This document shows, in pieces, positions 1 through 7,986 of a stretch of 64,000 nucleotides of DNA. Position 1 is the stretch's first letter; every line of letters starts with the position of its first letter. The notes beneath the pieces were generated by a model. That model saw only the letters and a program-made list of their open reading frames with translations, made no database searches and was not told the origin of the DNA. The position numbers and the translations under genes were made by a program. Source of the stretch: an uncultured Eubacterium sp. (GTDB lineage Bacteria; Bacillota; Clostridia; Lachnospirales; Lachnospiraceae); contig CAJTXO010000012.1 of assembly GCA_910583555.1 (NCBI GenBank), positions 47,657-111,656 on the forward strand, read 5' to 3'.

Positions 1-92
1 GGCTGCGGGGGATCTGCGGCATGGAGAGAAGCGAGATGGCGGAGCGCTGCCGGGAATTGGACGACACGGAAGGATTTGAAACGGGAAAATGA
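1..92 (+). CDS. addB: AddB (ATP-dependent nuclease subunit B), C-terminal fragment
   Basis: Only the last 29 codons are in the window, read from base 3 to the TGA at 90-92. They encode LRGICGMERSEMAERC and a short acidic tail. AddB is the partner of AddA in the AddAB helicase-nuclease that processes double-strand breaks for recombination. Its C-terminal nuclease domain ends in a cysteine-rich Fe-S staple, and the two cysteines here fit that region. The position directly before addA, on the same strand, supports the call. The downstream duplicated copy shows the preceding residues CDYCG, which would lie just before the window. Confidence 0.8.
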   Translation, partial: LRGICGMERSEMAERCRELDDTEGFETGK

Positions 93-198
93 AACGGGTT
101 GCGACTACTGCGGGCTGCGGGGGATCTGCGGCATGGAGAGAAGCGAGATGGCGGAGCGCTGCCGGGAGCTGGACGACACGGAAGGATTTGAAACGGGA
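1..198 (+). repeat. Tandem duplication (112-bp period) of the addB 3' end
   Basis: Bases 1-86 recur at 113-198 with only two substitutions (gaattgg against gagctgg). The second copy begins after the addB stop codon, so it is an untranslated copy of the addB tail that fills the space before addA. It would encode CDYCGLRGIC and the rest of the tail if translated. The copy ends just before the addA ribosome binding site (aggagag, 201-207), so addA spacing is preserved. Confidence 0.95.
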
Positions 199-214
199 AG
201 AGGAGAGTACATAG

Positions 215-3200
215 ATGGAATGGACAAGAGAACAAAATCAGGTGATCAATAAGAGAAATTGCAATATCCTTGTGTCGGCGGCGGCGGGGTCGGGAAAGAC
301 GGCGGTGCTCGTGCAGCGGATCCTCTCGCGCATTCAGGATCGGGAGCACCCGGTCAGCGTCGATGAGTTTGTGATCGTGACATTTACCGAGGCGGCGGCG
401 TCCCAGATGAAGGAGAAGCTGCAGGGGGCGCTGGAGGACGCGCTGCGAGACGATCCGGATAACGAGCATCTGCAGAGGCAGATCATGCTCCTCCCGCTGG
501 CGCAGATTTCCACGATACATAACTTTTGCGGTCATGTGATCAAAAATTATTTTCACCGCATCGGGGTCGATCCGGCGTACCGTGTGGGAAATGAGAGCGA
601 ACTGGGACTTGTGAAAGCGGATGTGATGCAGCAGCTTTTGGAGGAAAAATACGCGGAGGCGGACGGGGAATTTCTGCAGATGGCGGTCATGAGCCGTTTT
701 GTCAAAGGGGACGCCGAGATCGAGGACATTATCTATTCCCTGTACGACATCGCTGTCAGCGATCCATTTCCCGCGAATTTTCTTGAGCGGATGAAGGCGT
801 TTGTCAGCATGGGGAGCGAGGAAGAACTGCGGCAGTCGGCCTTTATGAAGGAAAATATGGATTATGTGCGCCATCTGCTGGCGGGTCTCTGCGAGGAGTG
901 CCGCGAGATGCTGGCGATCTGCGATCAGCCGGACGGCCCTGTGTTTTACCGCGAGGCGGTGGCGGACGATATGGCGCAGCTTGAGGGACTGTGCGAGGTG
1001 GAGGAATACGAGGAAATGGGGAGGCGGCTTGGCCTGATTGCGTGGAAACGGCTGTCGGGGAAGAAGATGCCCGACGCCGACGAGAAGAAAAAGGATGCCG
1101 TAAAGGCGATGCGCGGTGCGGTGAAGGATGCGGCGAAGGCGCTCCGTAACGATCTGTTTGACCTGCCGCTGGGCGAGCAGCTGGAGCAGTTGGCCGGCAT
1201 GCGGGGGACGATCGTGGCATTTGTCGATCTGACGCTCGAGTTTATGGCGCGTTACCGCGCGAAAAAGAGCGAAAAAGGGGTCGTGGATTTTTCAGACCTC
1301 GAGCAGCTGGCGCTGGAGATCCTCGTCGAACAGGATGAGGATGGGACGATACGCCGGACGGAAGCCGCCGAGGAACTTTCGCAGCAGTTTGTGGAGATCA
1401 TGATGGATGAGTACCAGGACAGCAATCAGGTTCAGGAAATGCTGATGAGCAGCGTGTCATCGGACCGGAACCGCTTTATGGTGGGGGATATCAAGCAGAG
1501 CATCTACCGGTTCCGGATGGCGTGTCCCGAACTTTTTCTGGAGAAGTTAAATGGGTACGCCGAAGAGGGGACAAAGGACTGCCTGATCACGCTGAGCAAG
1601 AATTTCCGCAGCCGGGACGTCGTGCTCGAGGGGACAAATGCGGTTTTTGAAAAGATCATGCATGCGGAGCTCGGGGGCGTTGAGTATGATGAGAAGGCAA
1701 AACTCCGTCTCGGCGCGGATTTCCCGCCCACGGAGCAGCGGACGGCCGATGATATCGACGTCTACGTGCTGAGCAGAAAGGATAAGGCGGAAAACCGCGT
1801 GTCCAGCGCGGAGGAAGGTATGTATGAGGGAAAGGTGATCGCTGACCTGATCAAAGAGTATACTGGAAATGAGCGTCCATACTATGTGTACGACAAAGGC
1901 GCTTACCGGCGGGCGCAGTACGCGGATATCGTGATCCTCGCCAGGAGCACGAAGGCGATCGGCCAGCAGATCTACGACGCGCTGGCCTCTGAGGGGATTC
2001 CGGTGCACATGGAAAATACGAAAGGTTTTTTTGACACGCGCGAGATCTCGGTAATGGTAAATTTGTTTTCCATCATTGACAATCCGAGGCAGGACATCCC
2101 TCTGGCGGCGGTGCTGAGAAGCCCGATGTTCGATTTCACGGATGAGGAGCTGGCCATCATACGCGGGCGGGATAAAAAACGGGATTTTTATGATTCCCTT
2201 CTGGAGGCGGCGAGAGAGTCGTCCCAGCTCCCAGAGGATCTTGTGCGGAAGGTTTCTTCTTTTCTGGAGCTTTTGCAGCGGTTCCGCCGGAAGATGACGT
2301 ATGTGACTGTGGCTGACATGATAGAGGATATTTATGACTGCACGCACATTGACCATATTTTCGCGGCCATGAAAAACGGCGTGCAGAGGAAAGCGAACCT
2401 CGATATGCTGTGGGAGCGGGCGAGGGAATTTGACAAGACGTCCTACCGCGGCCTGTACCAGTTTGTGCGCTATATCAGCGGCATAAAAAAGCGGGAGGAA
2501 GATATGGGGGAGGCCAATCTGCTGGGCGACAGGGACAATGTTGTGCGCATCATGACGATCCACAAGAGTAAGGGACTGGAATTTCCGATCTGTATCATCG
2601 CAGGCATGGGACGCGGGATGACGGGGAAGGACAGCGGCTCGTTCCTCATGGTAAATCCGTCATTTGGCATCGCGTCCCGCGTCGTGGACAACGACCGGGG
2701 CATTTCGCTGAACAATATCTTTTACCGCTCGCTTTTGCGCATGAACGCGATGGACGGGCTCGGGGAGGAACTCCGGGTGCTCTATGTGGCGATGACGCGG
2801 GCGAAGGAGAAACTCGTGCTCGTCGGTTTCGGAGATGAGGAAAAGGTAGCGCCGGCCCTCAACTATTTCCAACTGGTCCGGGCAAAAAATTATTTTGACT
2901 GGGTTCTTCCGGCTATCCGGGGAAATGAGCTGTTTTCGGTTCACTGGGTCAGATTCGCCCAGCTGGAAGAGAGGGAGGTCAGACGGCAGGCGGATCTTAT
3001 CATAGATGAAGTCATGTTAAACAATTTTGACACAACTATCGTGTATGATGAGGAAATCAGGGCGGCGCTCGCTTTTATGGATGAGTACGGCAGGGGTGGA
3101 AAAGTGAAATCGGAGGCGACGACAGAACCTCCGGTCCCAACGAAACCAAAGGTTTCGACGGAATGTTCAATTCCGACGAAGCTTACCGTGTCGGAGATCA

Positions 3201-3844
3201 AGCGGCGTTCGATGGAGGAAATCCCCTCTGGGGAGCCGGACGGTCTGCTGGCCCGCGTACCCGATGCGGAGGAAGCGCCGGTTCCGAATTTTGCCAGAGA
3301 AAACGGCGGGCAGGAAAAGGCGGCAGCCGGAGCCGGATACGGTACGATCTGGCACCAGGTGATGGCGTCGCTCGACTTTTCCCGGATATCTGGAAAATAT
3401 GATGTGGAAGATGAGCTGCAGCGGATGATCGAGGCGGGCAGGCTCCGGAAGCAAGATGCCGGCTTGATCCGCGCGGACAAGATTGCCGCCTTTCTCCGTT
3501 CGCCGCTCGGTCAGGAATTGACGGCGGCGAAGGCGGATGGAAGACTGTTCCGCGAACAGCCCTTTGTCATCGGCGTGCGTGCCGGGGAGGTGCTCCCGGA
3601 AACGGACAGTGAGGACATGGTTTTAGTTCAGGGCATTATGGATGCTTTTTATGAGACAGAGGACGGGATTGTCCTGCTGGATTACAAAACAGACCATCTC
3701 GAGGCCGGACAGGAAGACGTGCTGGCCGGGCGTTACCGGATGCAGATGGACCTGTACGCAAGGGCGCTCGAGGGCATATTAAAAAAGAAAGTAGTGAGAA
3801 AGGTGCTGTATTCCTTCTCGTTAAGTGAAGAGATTACGGTGTAG
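215..3844 (+). CDS. addA: AddA ATP-dependent helicase/nuclease subunit A
   Basis: This 1209-residue protein is a UvrD/Rep-type superfamily 1A helicase with a C-terminal nuclease domain. With AddB it unwinds and trims broken DNA ends for RecA loading. Walker A is AAAGSGKT near residues 22-29, the Walker B region is MMDEYQDSN near 395, a late helicase motif is VALMTRAKE-like (VAMTRAKEKL), and the nuclease motif LLDYKTDHL lies near 1155. The length is usual for the family. The start has an aggagag ribosome binding site seven bases upstream. A proline/threonine-rich stretch near residues 967-992 looks like a local imperfect duplication (PVPTKPKVSTE then SIPTKLTVSE). The gene follows addB on the same strand. 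Confidence 0.95.
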   Translation: MEWTREQNQVINKRNCNILVSAAAGSGKTAVLVQRILSRIQDREHPVSVDEFVIVTFTEAAASQMKEKLQGALEDALRDDPDNEHLQRQIMLLPLAQISTIHNFCGHVIKNYFHRIGVDPAYRVGNESELGLVKADVMQQLLEEKYAEADGEFLQMAVMSRFVKGDAEIEDIIYSLYDIAVSDPFPANFLERMKAFVSMGSEEELRQSAFMKENMDYVRHLLAGLCEECREMLAICDQPDGPVFYREAVADDMAQLEGLCEVEEYEEMGRRLGLIAWKRLSGKKMPDADEKKKDAVKAMRGAVKDAAKALRNDLFDLPLGEQLEQLAGMRGTIVAFVDLTLEFMARYRAKKSEKGVVDFSDLEQLALEILVEQDEDGTIRRTEAAEELSQQFVEIMMDEYQDSNQVQEMLMSSVSSDRNRFMVGDIKQSIYRFRMACPELFLEKLNGYAEEGTKDCLITLSKNFRSRDVVLEGTNAVFEKIMHAELGGVEYDEKAKLRLGADFPPTEQRTADDIDVYVLSRKDKAENRVSSAEEGMYEGKVIADLIKEYTGNERPYYVYDKGAYRRAQYADIVILARSTKAIGQQIYDALASEGIPVHMENTKGFFDTREISVMVNLFSIIDNPRQDIPLAAVLRSPMFDFTDEELAIIRGRDKKRDFYDSLLEAARESSQLPEDLVRKVSSFLELLQRFRRKMTYVTVADMIEDIYDCTHIDHIFAAMKNGVQRKANLDMLWERAREFDKTSYRGLYQFVRYISGIKKREEDMGEANLLGDRDNVVRIMTIHKSKGLEFPICIIAGMGRGMTGKDSGSFLMVNPSFGIASRVVDNDRGISLNNIFYRSLLRMNAMDGLGEELRVLYVAMTRAKEKLVLVGFGDEEKVAPALNYFQLVRAKNYFDWVLPAIRGNELFSVHWVRFAQLEEREVRRQADLIIDEVMLNNFDTTIVYDEEIRAALAFMDEYGRGGKVKSEATTEPPVPTKPKVSTECSIPTKLTVSEIKRRSMEEIPSGEPDGLLARVPDAEEAPVPNFARENGGQEKAAAGAGYGTIWHQVMASLDFSRISGKYDVEDELQRMIEAGRLRKQDAGLIRADKIAAFLRSPLGQELTAAKADGRLFREQPFVIGVRAGEVLPETDSEDMVLVQGIMDAFYETEDGIVLLDYKTDHLEAGQEDVLAGRYRMQMDLYARALEGILKKKVVRKVLYSFSLSEEITV

Positions 3845-3859
3845 GGAAATGATAGGAAA

Positions 3860-4636
3860 ATGTATGAGGAATTTTCTGTAGTCTATGATGCTGTCATGTC
3901 AGACATACCGTACGACATGTGGTTTGAGCGGCTGCGCCGTGAACTGGAACGGCGCGGGAAGGCGGGAGGGCATTTGTGTGAGCTGGGGTGCGGGACCGGT
4001 GAGATGACGGCGCGGTTCTGCGGCGCGGGATATGAGGTGACGGGGATCGACCTCTCCCCTGATATGCTGGCCCGCGCGATGGAGAAAAAAGAAGAGGACC
4101 AGCAGATTTTATATTTGAATCAAGATATGCGAGATTTTTCGTTGCATAAACCGGCAGATGTGGTACTATGTATATGTGACTCGATGAATTACCTTCTCCG
4201 GGAAGAGGATCTGCTTGCGGCGTTTGGGAGTGTGTACGAAAATCTCGATGATGACGGGATATTTGTGTTTGATATGAAGACGGAGTACTGCTACCGTTAT
4301 ATTTTAGGAGACGTGGTGCGGTTTGAAGACGGGGACGACTATTCGGTCATTTGGGAAAATACTTACAATCGGATGGAAAAAATAAATGAATATTTTGTAA
4401 CGATGTTTCTCTTCCGGGAGGACAGCGGTCTGTATGAACGATATGATGAGTGCCACAAGCAGCGCGCGTATTCCAGGGAGGAAGTGGAGCACCTTCTTTC
4501 CCGGGCGGGACTTACTCTGTATGGATGTTACGGAGAGGATCTCGAGCAGGAGCCGGGGGAACAGGAGGAACGCATGTATTATGTGGCGGGGAAAGATTCC
4601 GGTGGGAGGATTTCCGCGCGAATGGAGGTAGGATGA
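3860..4636 (+). CDS. Class I SAM-dependent methyltransferase
   Basis: A 258-residue cytosolic protein with a Rossmann-type methyltransferase core. Motif I is ELGCGTGEMT near residues 41-50, the acidic ribose-binding end of strand 2 is GIDLSPDM, and a DMRDF loop follows. The family uses S-adenosylmethionine; the substrate cannot be inferred. The start is 15 bases after the addA stop, behind gatagg, and the gene overlaps the next gene by four bases (ATGA), so it is probably cotranscribed with both neighbours. Similar proteins are often annotated only as methyltransferase domain protein. Confidence 0.85.
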   Translation: MYEEFSVVYDAVMSDIPYDMWFERLRRELERRGKAGGHLCELGCGTGEMTARFCGAGYEVTGIDLSPDMLARAMEKKEEDQQILYLNQDMRDFSLHKPADVVLCICDSMNYLLREEDLLAAFGSVYENLDDDGIFVFDMKTEYCYRYILGDVVRFEDGDDYSVIWENTYNRMEKINEYFVTMFLFREDSGLYERYDECHKQRAYSREEVEHLLSRAGLTLYGCYGEDLEQEPGEQEERMYYVAGKDSGGRISARMEVG

Positions 4637-6573
4637 TGAAACGAAATGTATTAGTATGGGTAATGTTAGGTTTTGTGCTGTGCGGTGTGCTCTGTCTGGC
4701 AGATATGAAGTATGCGTCAGCCAGCGAGACGGCGACGGTCGTGACGGGAGGAAATGCCCTGAATCTCCGCTCGGCAGTCGGTACATCGAGTTCGGTGCTG
4801 CAGACGATCCCAAACGGCGCGCAGATCACGGTGCTCGATCAGGCAGCCGGGACAGACGCGAACGGCACTTGGTACAAGGTAAGTTATAACGGAGTGGAAG
4901 GGTACGTGGTTTCGAGCTATGTGGCGCTCGGGAGCCAACCGGCAACGGCGGGCCCTTCTGTTTCACCGGCACCTCCCGCGGTGACAGCCGGCGCGGAACC
5001 GACGACGCCTGCGACCGCGGCGCCGGGTACGACACCACAGCCGCAGAAAGTTACCGTTTACCGCACAAAAACGACATATAAGAAAATAAAAGTGGCGGCT
5101 AAACTCAAAAAGCAGACGACGATCCGGAAGAACACGTCCGGCAAGGCATTACTTGTAAAAAAGAAAAAGGTCGTGTTAAAAAAGGGAAAAAGTGTTACAA
5201 TAATAGCAGAGAAGACCGTCAGCGGGAAAAAGTGGTTTAAGATCCAGTTTAAATCCGGGGGAAAGACAAGAAAGGGCTACATAAAAAGCACGAATGTGAA
5301 GCTTACGGTAAAGAAAGCCGCAGGCGGCACGGTGACCGGTGTAAAAACGGCGCTGCGCGTGAGGAAGAAACCGGGCAATACCGCGCCGTATGCCGAAGTG
5401 AACGGCCGCACGATGGTGTTGGCCAAAAAACAGTATGTGGAGATCCTAAAGGCCAGGACTGTCGGGAAAAAGGTGTGGTATCAGATCTCATTCCCGTATT
5501 ATGGTAATACTTATAAGGGATATGTGCAGGCAAAATATGTCAAACTCGTGAAACGCAGGATCCAGAAAAAAGTGGCAGTCACGGTACTGAGCGAGAAAGA
5601 GTTTGAGGAAGAAATGACGAGACAGGGATTCCCGGACTCCTATAAAACAAAGCTGCGCGTCCTGCATGCGACGTATCCCTACTGGCAGTTCCAGGCATAC
5701 AAAACCGGGATTAACTGGGATGACGCCGTGAAGGGAGAGTCGAAACTTGGCACGAACCTGATCACAAACGCGAAGTCGGCGGCCTGGAAGTCGATGGAGA
5801 GCGGCGCGTACGATGCCGAAACCGGAAAATGGAAAGTATTTGACGGCAGTACGTGGGTAGCAGCTTCCAAAGAAGCAATCATGTACTATATGGATCCCAG
5901 GAATTTTCTGACTGCGCAGGGGATCTTCCAGTTTGAACTGCTGGAGTACCAGTCGCAGTACCAGACGAAAGATGGCGTGGAGCAGATCCTTTCCAATACG
6001 CCGTTCAGTCACGCGAAATTTTCGTATACAGACGATGTGAGCGGAGCGGAAAAAGAGATCACGTACGCGTCGGCGTTTTGCGAGGCGGCGAAACAGTCCG
6101 GTGTCAGTCCGTACCATCTGGCATCGCGTTCCAAACAGGAAGTCGTGACCGGATCGACATCGGTGAGCAGCGCCGTGACCGGGACCGCAGACAGTTACCC
6201 GGGGATCTTCAATTTTTACAACATCGGTGCCACGAGCGGGGCAAATCCGGTAATGAACGGATTGAAATGGGCGAGTAGCGGCGATACATTCCTCCGTCCC
6301 TGGAACAGCCGCTACCGTTCGATCGTCGGCGGCGCCATGTATATCGGCAGCAATTATATAAACAGGGGACAGAATACAGGCTACCTGCAGAAGTTTAATG
6401 TGACGCCTGACAGTACGTACAATCATCAGTATATGACAAATGTGGAAGCGGCCAATTCCGAGGCGCTGAAAACGAGGAACGCGTACAGCGGTATGCTGGA
6501 TTCGGTGCCACTCGTATTTTCGATACCGGTCTATGAAAATATGCCGGAGACGAATTGTGCGGCTCCGCAGTAA
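4633..6573 (+). CDS. Secreted SH3-domain N-acetylglucosaminidase (GH73-like)
   Basis: The open frame extends further upstream, but the start at 4633 is chosen because ggaggtagg lies just before ATGATG and a signal peptide (KRNVLVWVMLGFVLCGVLC) follows. The 646-residue product has an SH3_3-type repeat at about 33-100 (NALNLRSAVGTSSSVL), a Pro/Thr linker, a lysine-rich region with two further SH3-like repeats, and a C-terminal glucosaminidase domain from about 320. HLASRSKQE matches the GH73 segment carrying the catalytic Glu. The protein probably trims peptidoglycan glycan strands outside the membrane. It overlaps the methyltransferase stop. Confidence 0.8.
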   Translation: MMKRNVLVWVMLGFVLCGVLCLADMKYASASETATVVTGGNALNLRSAVGTSSSVLQTIPNGAQITVLDQAAGTDANGTWYKVSYNGVEGYVVSSYVALGSQPATAGPSVSPAPPAVTAGAEPTTPATAAPGTTPQPQKVTVYRTKTTYKKIKVAAKLKKQTTIRKNTSGKALLVKKKKVVLKKGKSVTIIAEKTVSGKKWFKIQFKSGGKTRKGYIKSTNVKLTVKKAAGGTVTGVKTALRVRKKPGNTAPYAEVNGRTMVLAKKQYVEILKARTVGKKVWYQISFPYYGNTYKGYVQAKYVKLVKRRIQKKVAVTVLSEKEFEEEMTRQGFPDSYKTKLRVLHATYPYWQFQAYKTGINWDDAVKGESKLGTNLITNAKSAAWKSMESGAYDAETGKWKVFDGSTWVAASKEAIMYYMDPRNFLTAQGIFQFELLEYQSQYQTKDGVEQILSNTPFSHAKFSYTDDVSGAEKEITYASAFCEAAKQSGVSPYHLASRSKQEVVTGSTSVSSAVTGTADSYPGIFNFYNIGATSGANPVMNGLKWASSGDTFLRPWNSRYRSIVGGAMYIGSNYINRGQNTGYLQKFNVTPDSTYNHQYMTNVEAANSEALKTRNAYSGMLDSVPLVFSIPVYENMPETNCAAPQ

Positions 6574-6585
6574 AAGGAGAAATGG

Positions 6586-7872
6586 ATGAAAAGGAAGGTT
6601 ACCACAATGGCGGCGTTGTTTGCCGTACTGCTCTGTGCAGCGGTGTCCGCCGTTCTATGTTGCGAGAAAGCGTATGCGGCAAGCGCAAAAGTCGAGCTTA
6701 CGTCAGATCCGCAGAAGGTGAAGGTGGGGGACACGTTTCATGTCGTGTGTACGGTGAGTTCTTCCGAAAAATTTCTTGACGTTCGGATGAAACTTCTCTA
6801 CGATGCCGGCATGTTTGAGTTTGTCCAGGGGGGGAGCAAGGTGAGCGGAGGAAACGGCGCGCTCACGATCTCATCAGTCGGGAATGAAACATCGGTGAAA
6901 AAGCGGACCTTTTCCCTTGAGTTTGAGGCTTTGAAGAAGGGAAGCGGCGGTTTTGACCTGGACAGGCAGATCGAGATCGTAAATGAAGACGGGGAAACGT
7001 TTTCCGTATCCACCGATCTTACTGGTGTGATCGTTGCGGAAGAGGAGAAATCCCAGGCACCGGAAGAAGGACAGGAGGGCGCATCCGCGACGCCGGCCCC
7101 GAGCACGAACAATAAGCTGAAAACACTTTCTTTTAACGGGCTGTCCATGAAGCCGGCGTTTGACGCCGATGTTTTGGAATATACGGTTTCGGTTGACTTT
7201 GACACCAATATATTGTATTTTAATTATACACCGGAAAATGGAAAGGCGAGAGTGCGCATCCGGGACAATGACCAGCTCGTGCCGGGAGAAAATACGGTGA
7301 AGGTGACAGTTACGGCGGAATCGGGGGACAAGCGTGTCTATAAGATCCACGTGATGAAGGAAACCGAAGGAGAGACGAGGGTGCGCGAGCAGTCGGAAAA
7401 GGGGACTTCTGATATTTCGTTTTCGGTTTACGAGAAAAAAGGCTCGATCTATATACAGAACCAGTACCAGTTCAAAGTAGCTGACCTGGCCGACGAGGAT
7501 GTCATCCCGTCCGGCTATGTGAAGACGAGTGTGGAGCTGGATGGAAAAAGCGTCCCCGCCTATACGATGGAAAATGATCTGGATAACAATTATCTGCTCA
7601 TGTATCTCAAAGGGGTGAGCGGCGAGCCCACGTTGTACCAGTACGACCGGGAAGAGAAGACGCTGCAGCGCTACACGGGGACGATGACGCAGAAAGTAAA
7701 TAAGGGCGGAAATGTGGCGTATGAGGTCGAGGTGACGCCGAATACCTGGCTGTACGCGGTAATTATCGGGCTGATGGTTTTAGTACTCGTGCTGCTGATC
7801 ATAATATTAAATATGGTTTTAAGAAAAAAATTTGGCAGGGGGAAACGGGAATTGAATGATCTGGATTTCTGA
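6586..7872 (+). CDS. Membrane-anchored cohesin-like / cadherin-like surface protein
   Basis: A 428-residue protein with a signal peptide, an Ig-like module resembling the cohesin fold at about 33-150 (KVKVGDTFHVVCTVSS and an LLYDAGMFEF strand), a Pro/Ala linker, a cadherin-like beta-sandwich at about 182-262 (LKTLSFNGLSMKPAFDADVLEYTV), and a C-terminal transmembrane helix near 389-412 ending in a short basic cytoplasmic tail. It is likely exposed and wall-associated. No dockerin protein is seen, so cellulosome assembly is not implied. The start codon is preceded by aaaaggagaa. It follows the glucosaminidase by 12 bases, which suggests one operon. Confidence 0.7.
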   Translation: MKRKVTTMAALFAVLLCAAVSAVLCCEKAYAASAKVELTSDPQKVKVGDTFHVVCTVSSSEKFLDVRMKLLYDAGMFEFVQGGSKVSGGNGALTISSVGNETSVKKRTFSLEFEALKKGSGGFDLDRQIEIVNEDGETFSVSTDLTGVIVAEEEKSQAPEEGQEGASATPAPSTNNKLKTLSFNGLSMKPAFDADVLEYTVSVDFDTNILYFNYTPENGKARVRIRDNDQLVPGENTVKVTVTAESGDKRVYKIHVMKETEGETRVREQSEKGTSDISFSVYEKKGSIYIQNQYQFKVADLADEDVIPSGYVKTSVELDGKSVPAYTMENDLDNNYLLMYLKGVSGEPTLYQYDREEKTLQRYTGTMTQKVNKGGNVAYEVEVTPNTWLYAVIIGLMVLVLVLLIIILNMVLRKKFGRGKRELNDLDF

Positions 7873-7959
7873 GATTGTTGGCCATTGTGTTAAATATGGT
7901 TTTAACAAAGATAACGGGCAGGGAAAAACGGGAATTAGAAATAAATGATCTGGATTTCT
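7807..7959 (+). repeat. Diverged tandem duplication of a gene 3' end
   Basis: The last ~64 bases of the cohesin-like gene (7807-7870, starting ttaaatatggttttaa and ending tgatctggatttct) recur at 7890-7959, with several substitutions and small insertions. The second copy lies after the stop codon and ends at the ClpC ribosome binding region. This is the second case in the window of a duplicated gene tail placed between two genes. Confidence 0.85.
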
Positions 7960-7986
7960 AGGAGGAGGCCAGAATGGAGGAAAAAG

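Noticed and set aside
4450..4632. Upstream extension of the SH3-glucosaminidase frame
   Set aside because: It would overlap the methyltransferase by 180 bases and hide the signal peptide; the ATG at 4633 has a good ribosome binding site.
6586..7872. Cellulosome scaffoldin
   Set aside because: Only one cohesin-like module is present, there are no dockerin-bearing enzymes, and the xylanases carry BIG2-like domains instead.
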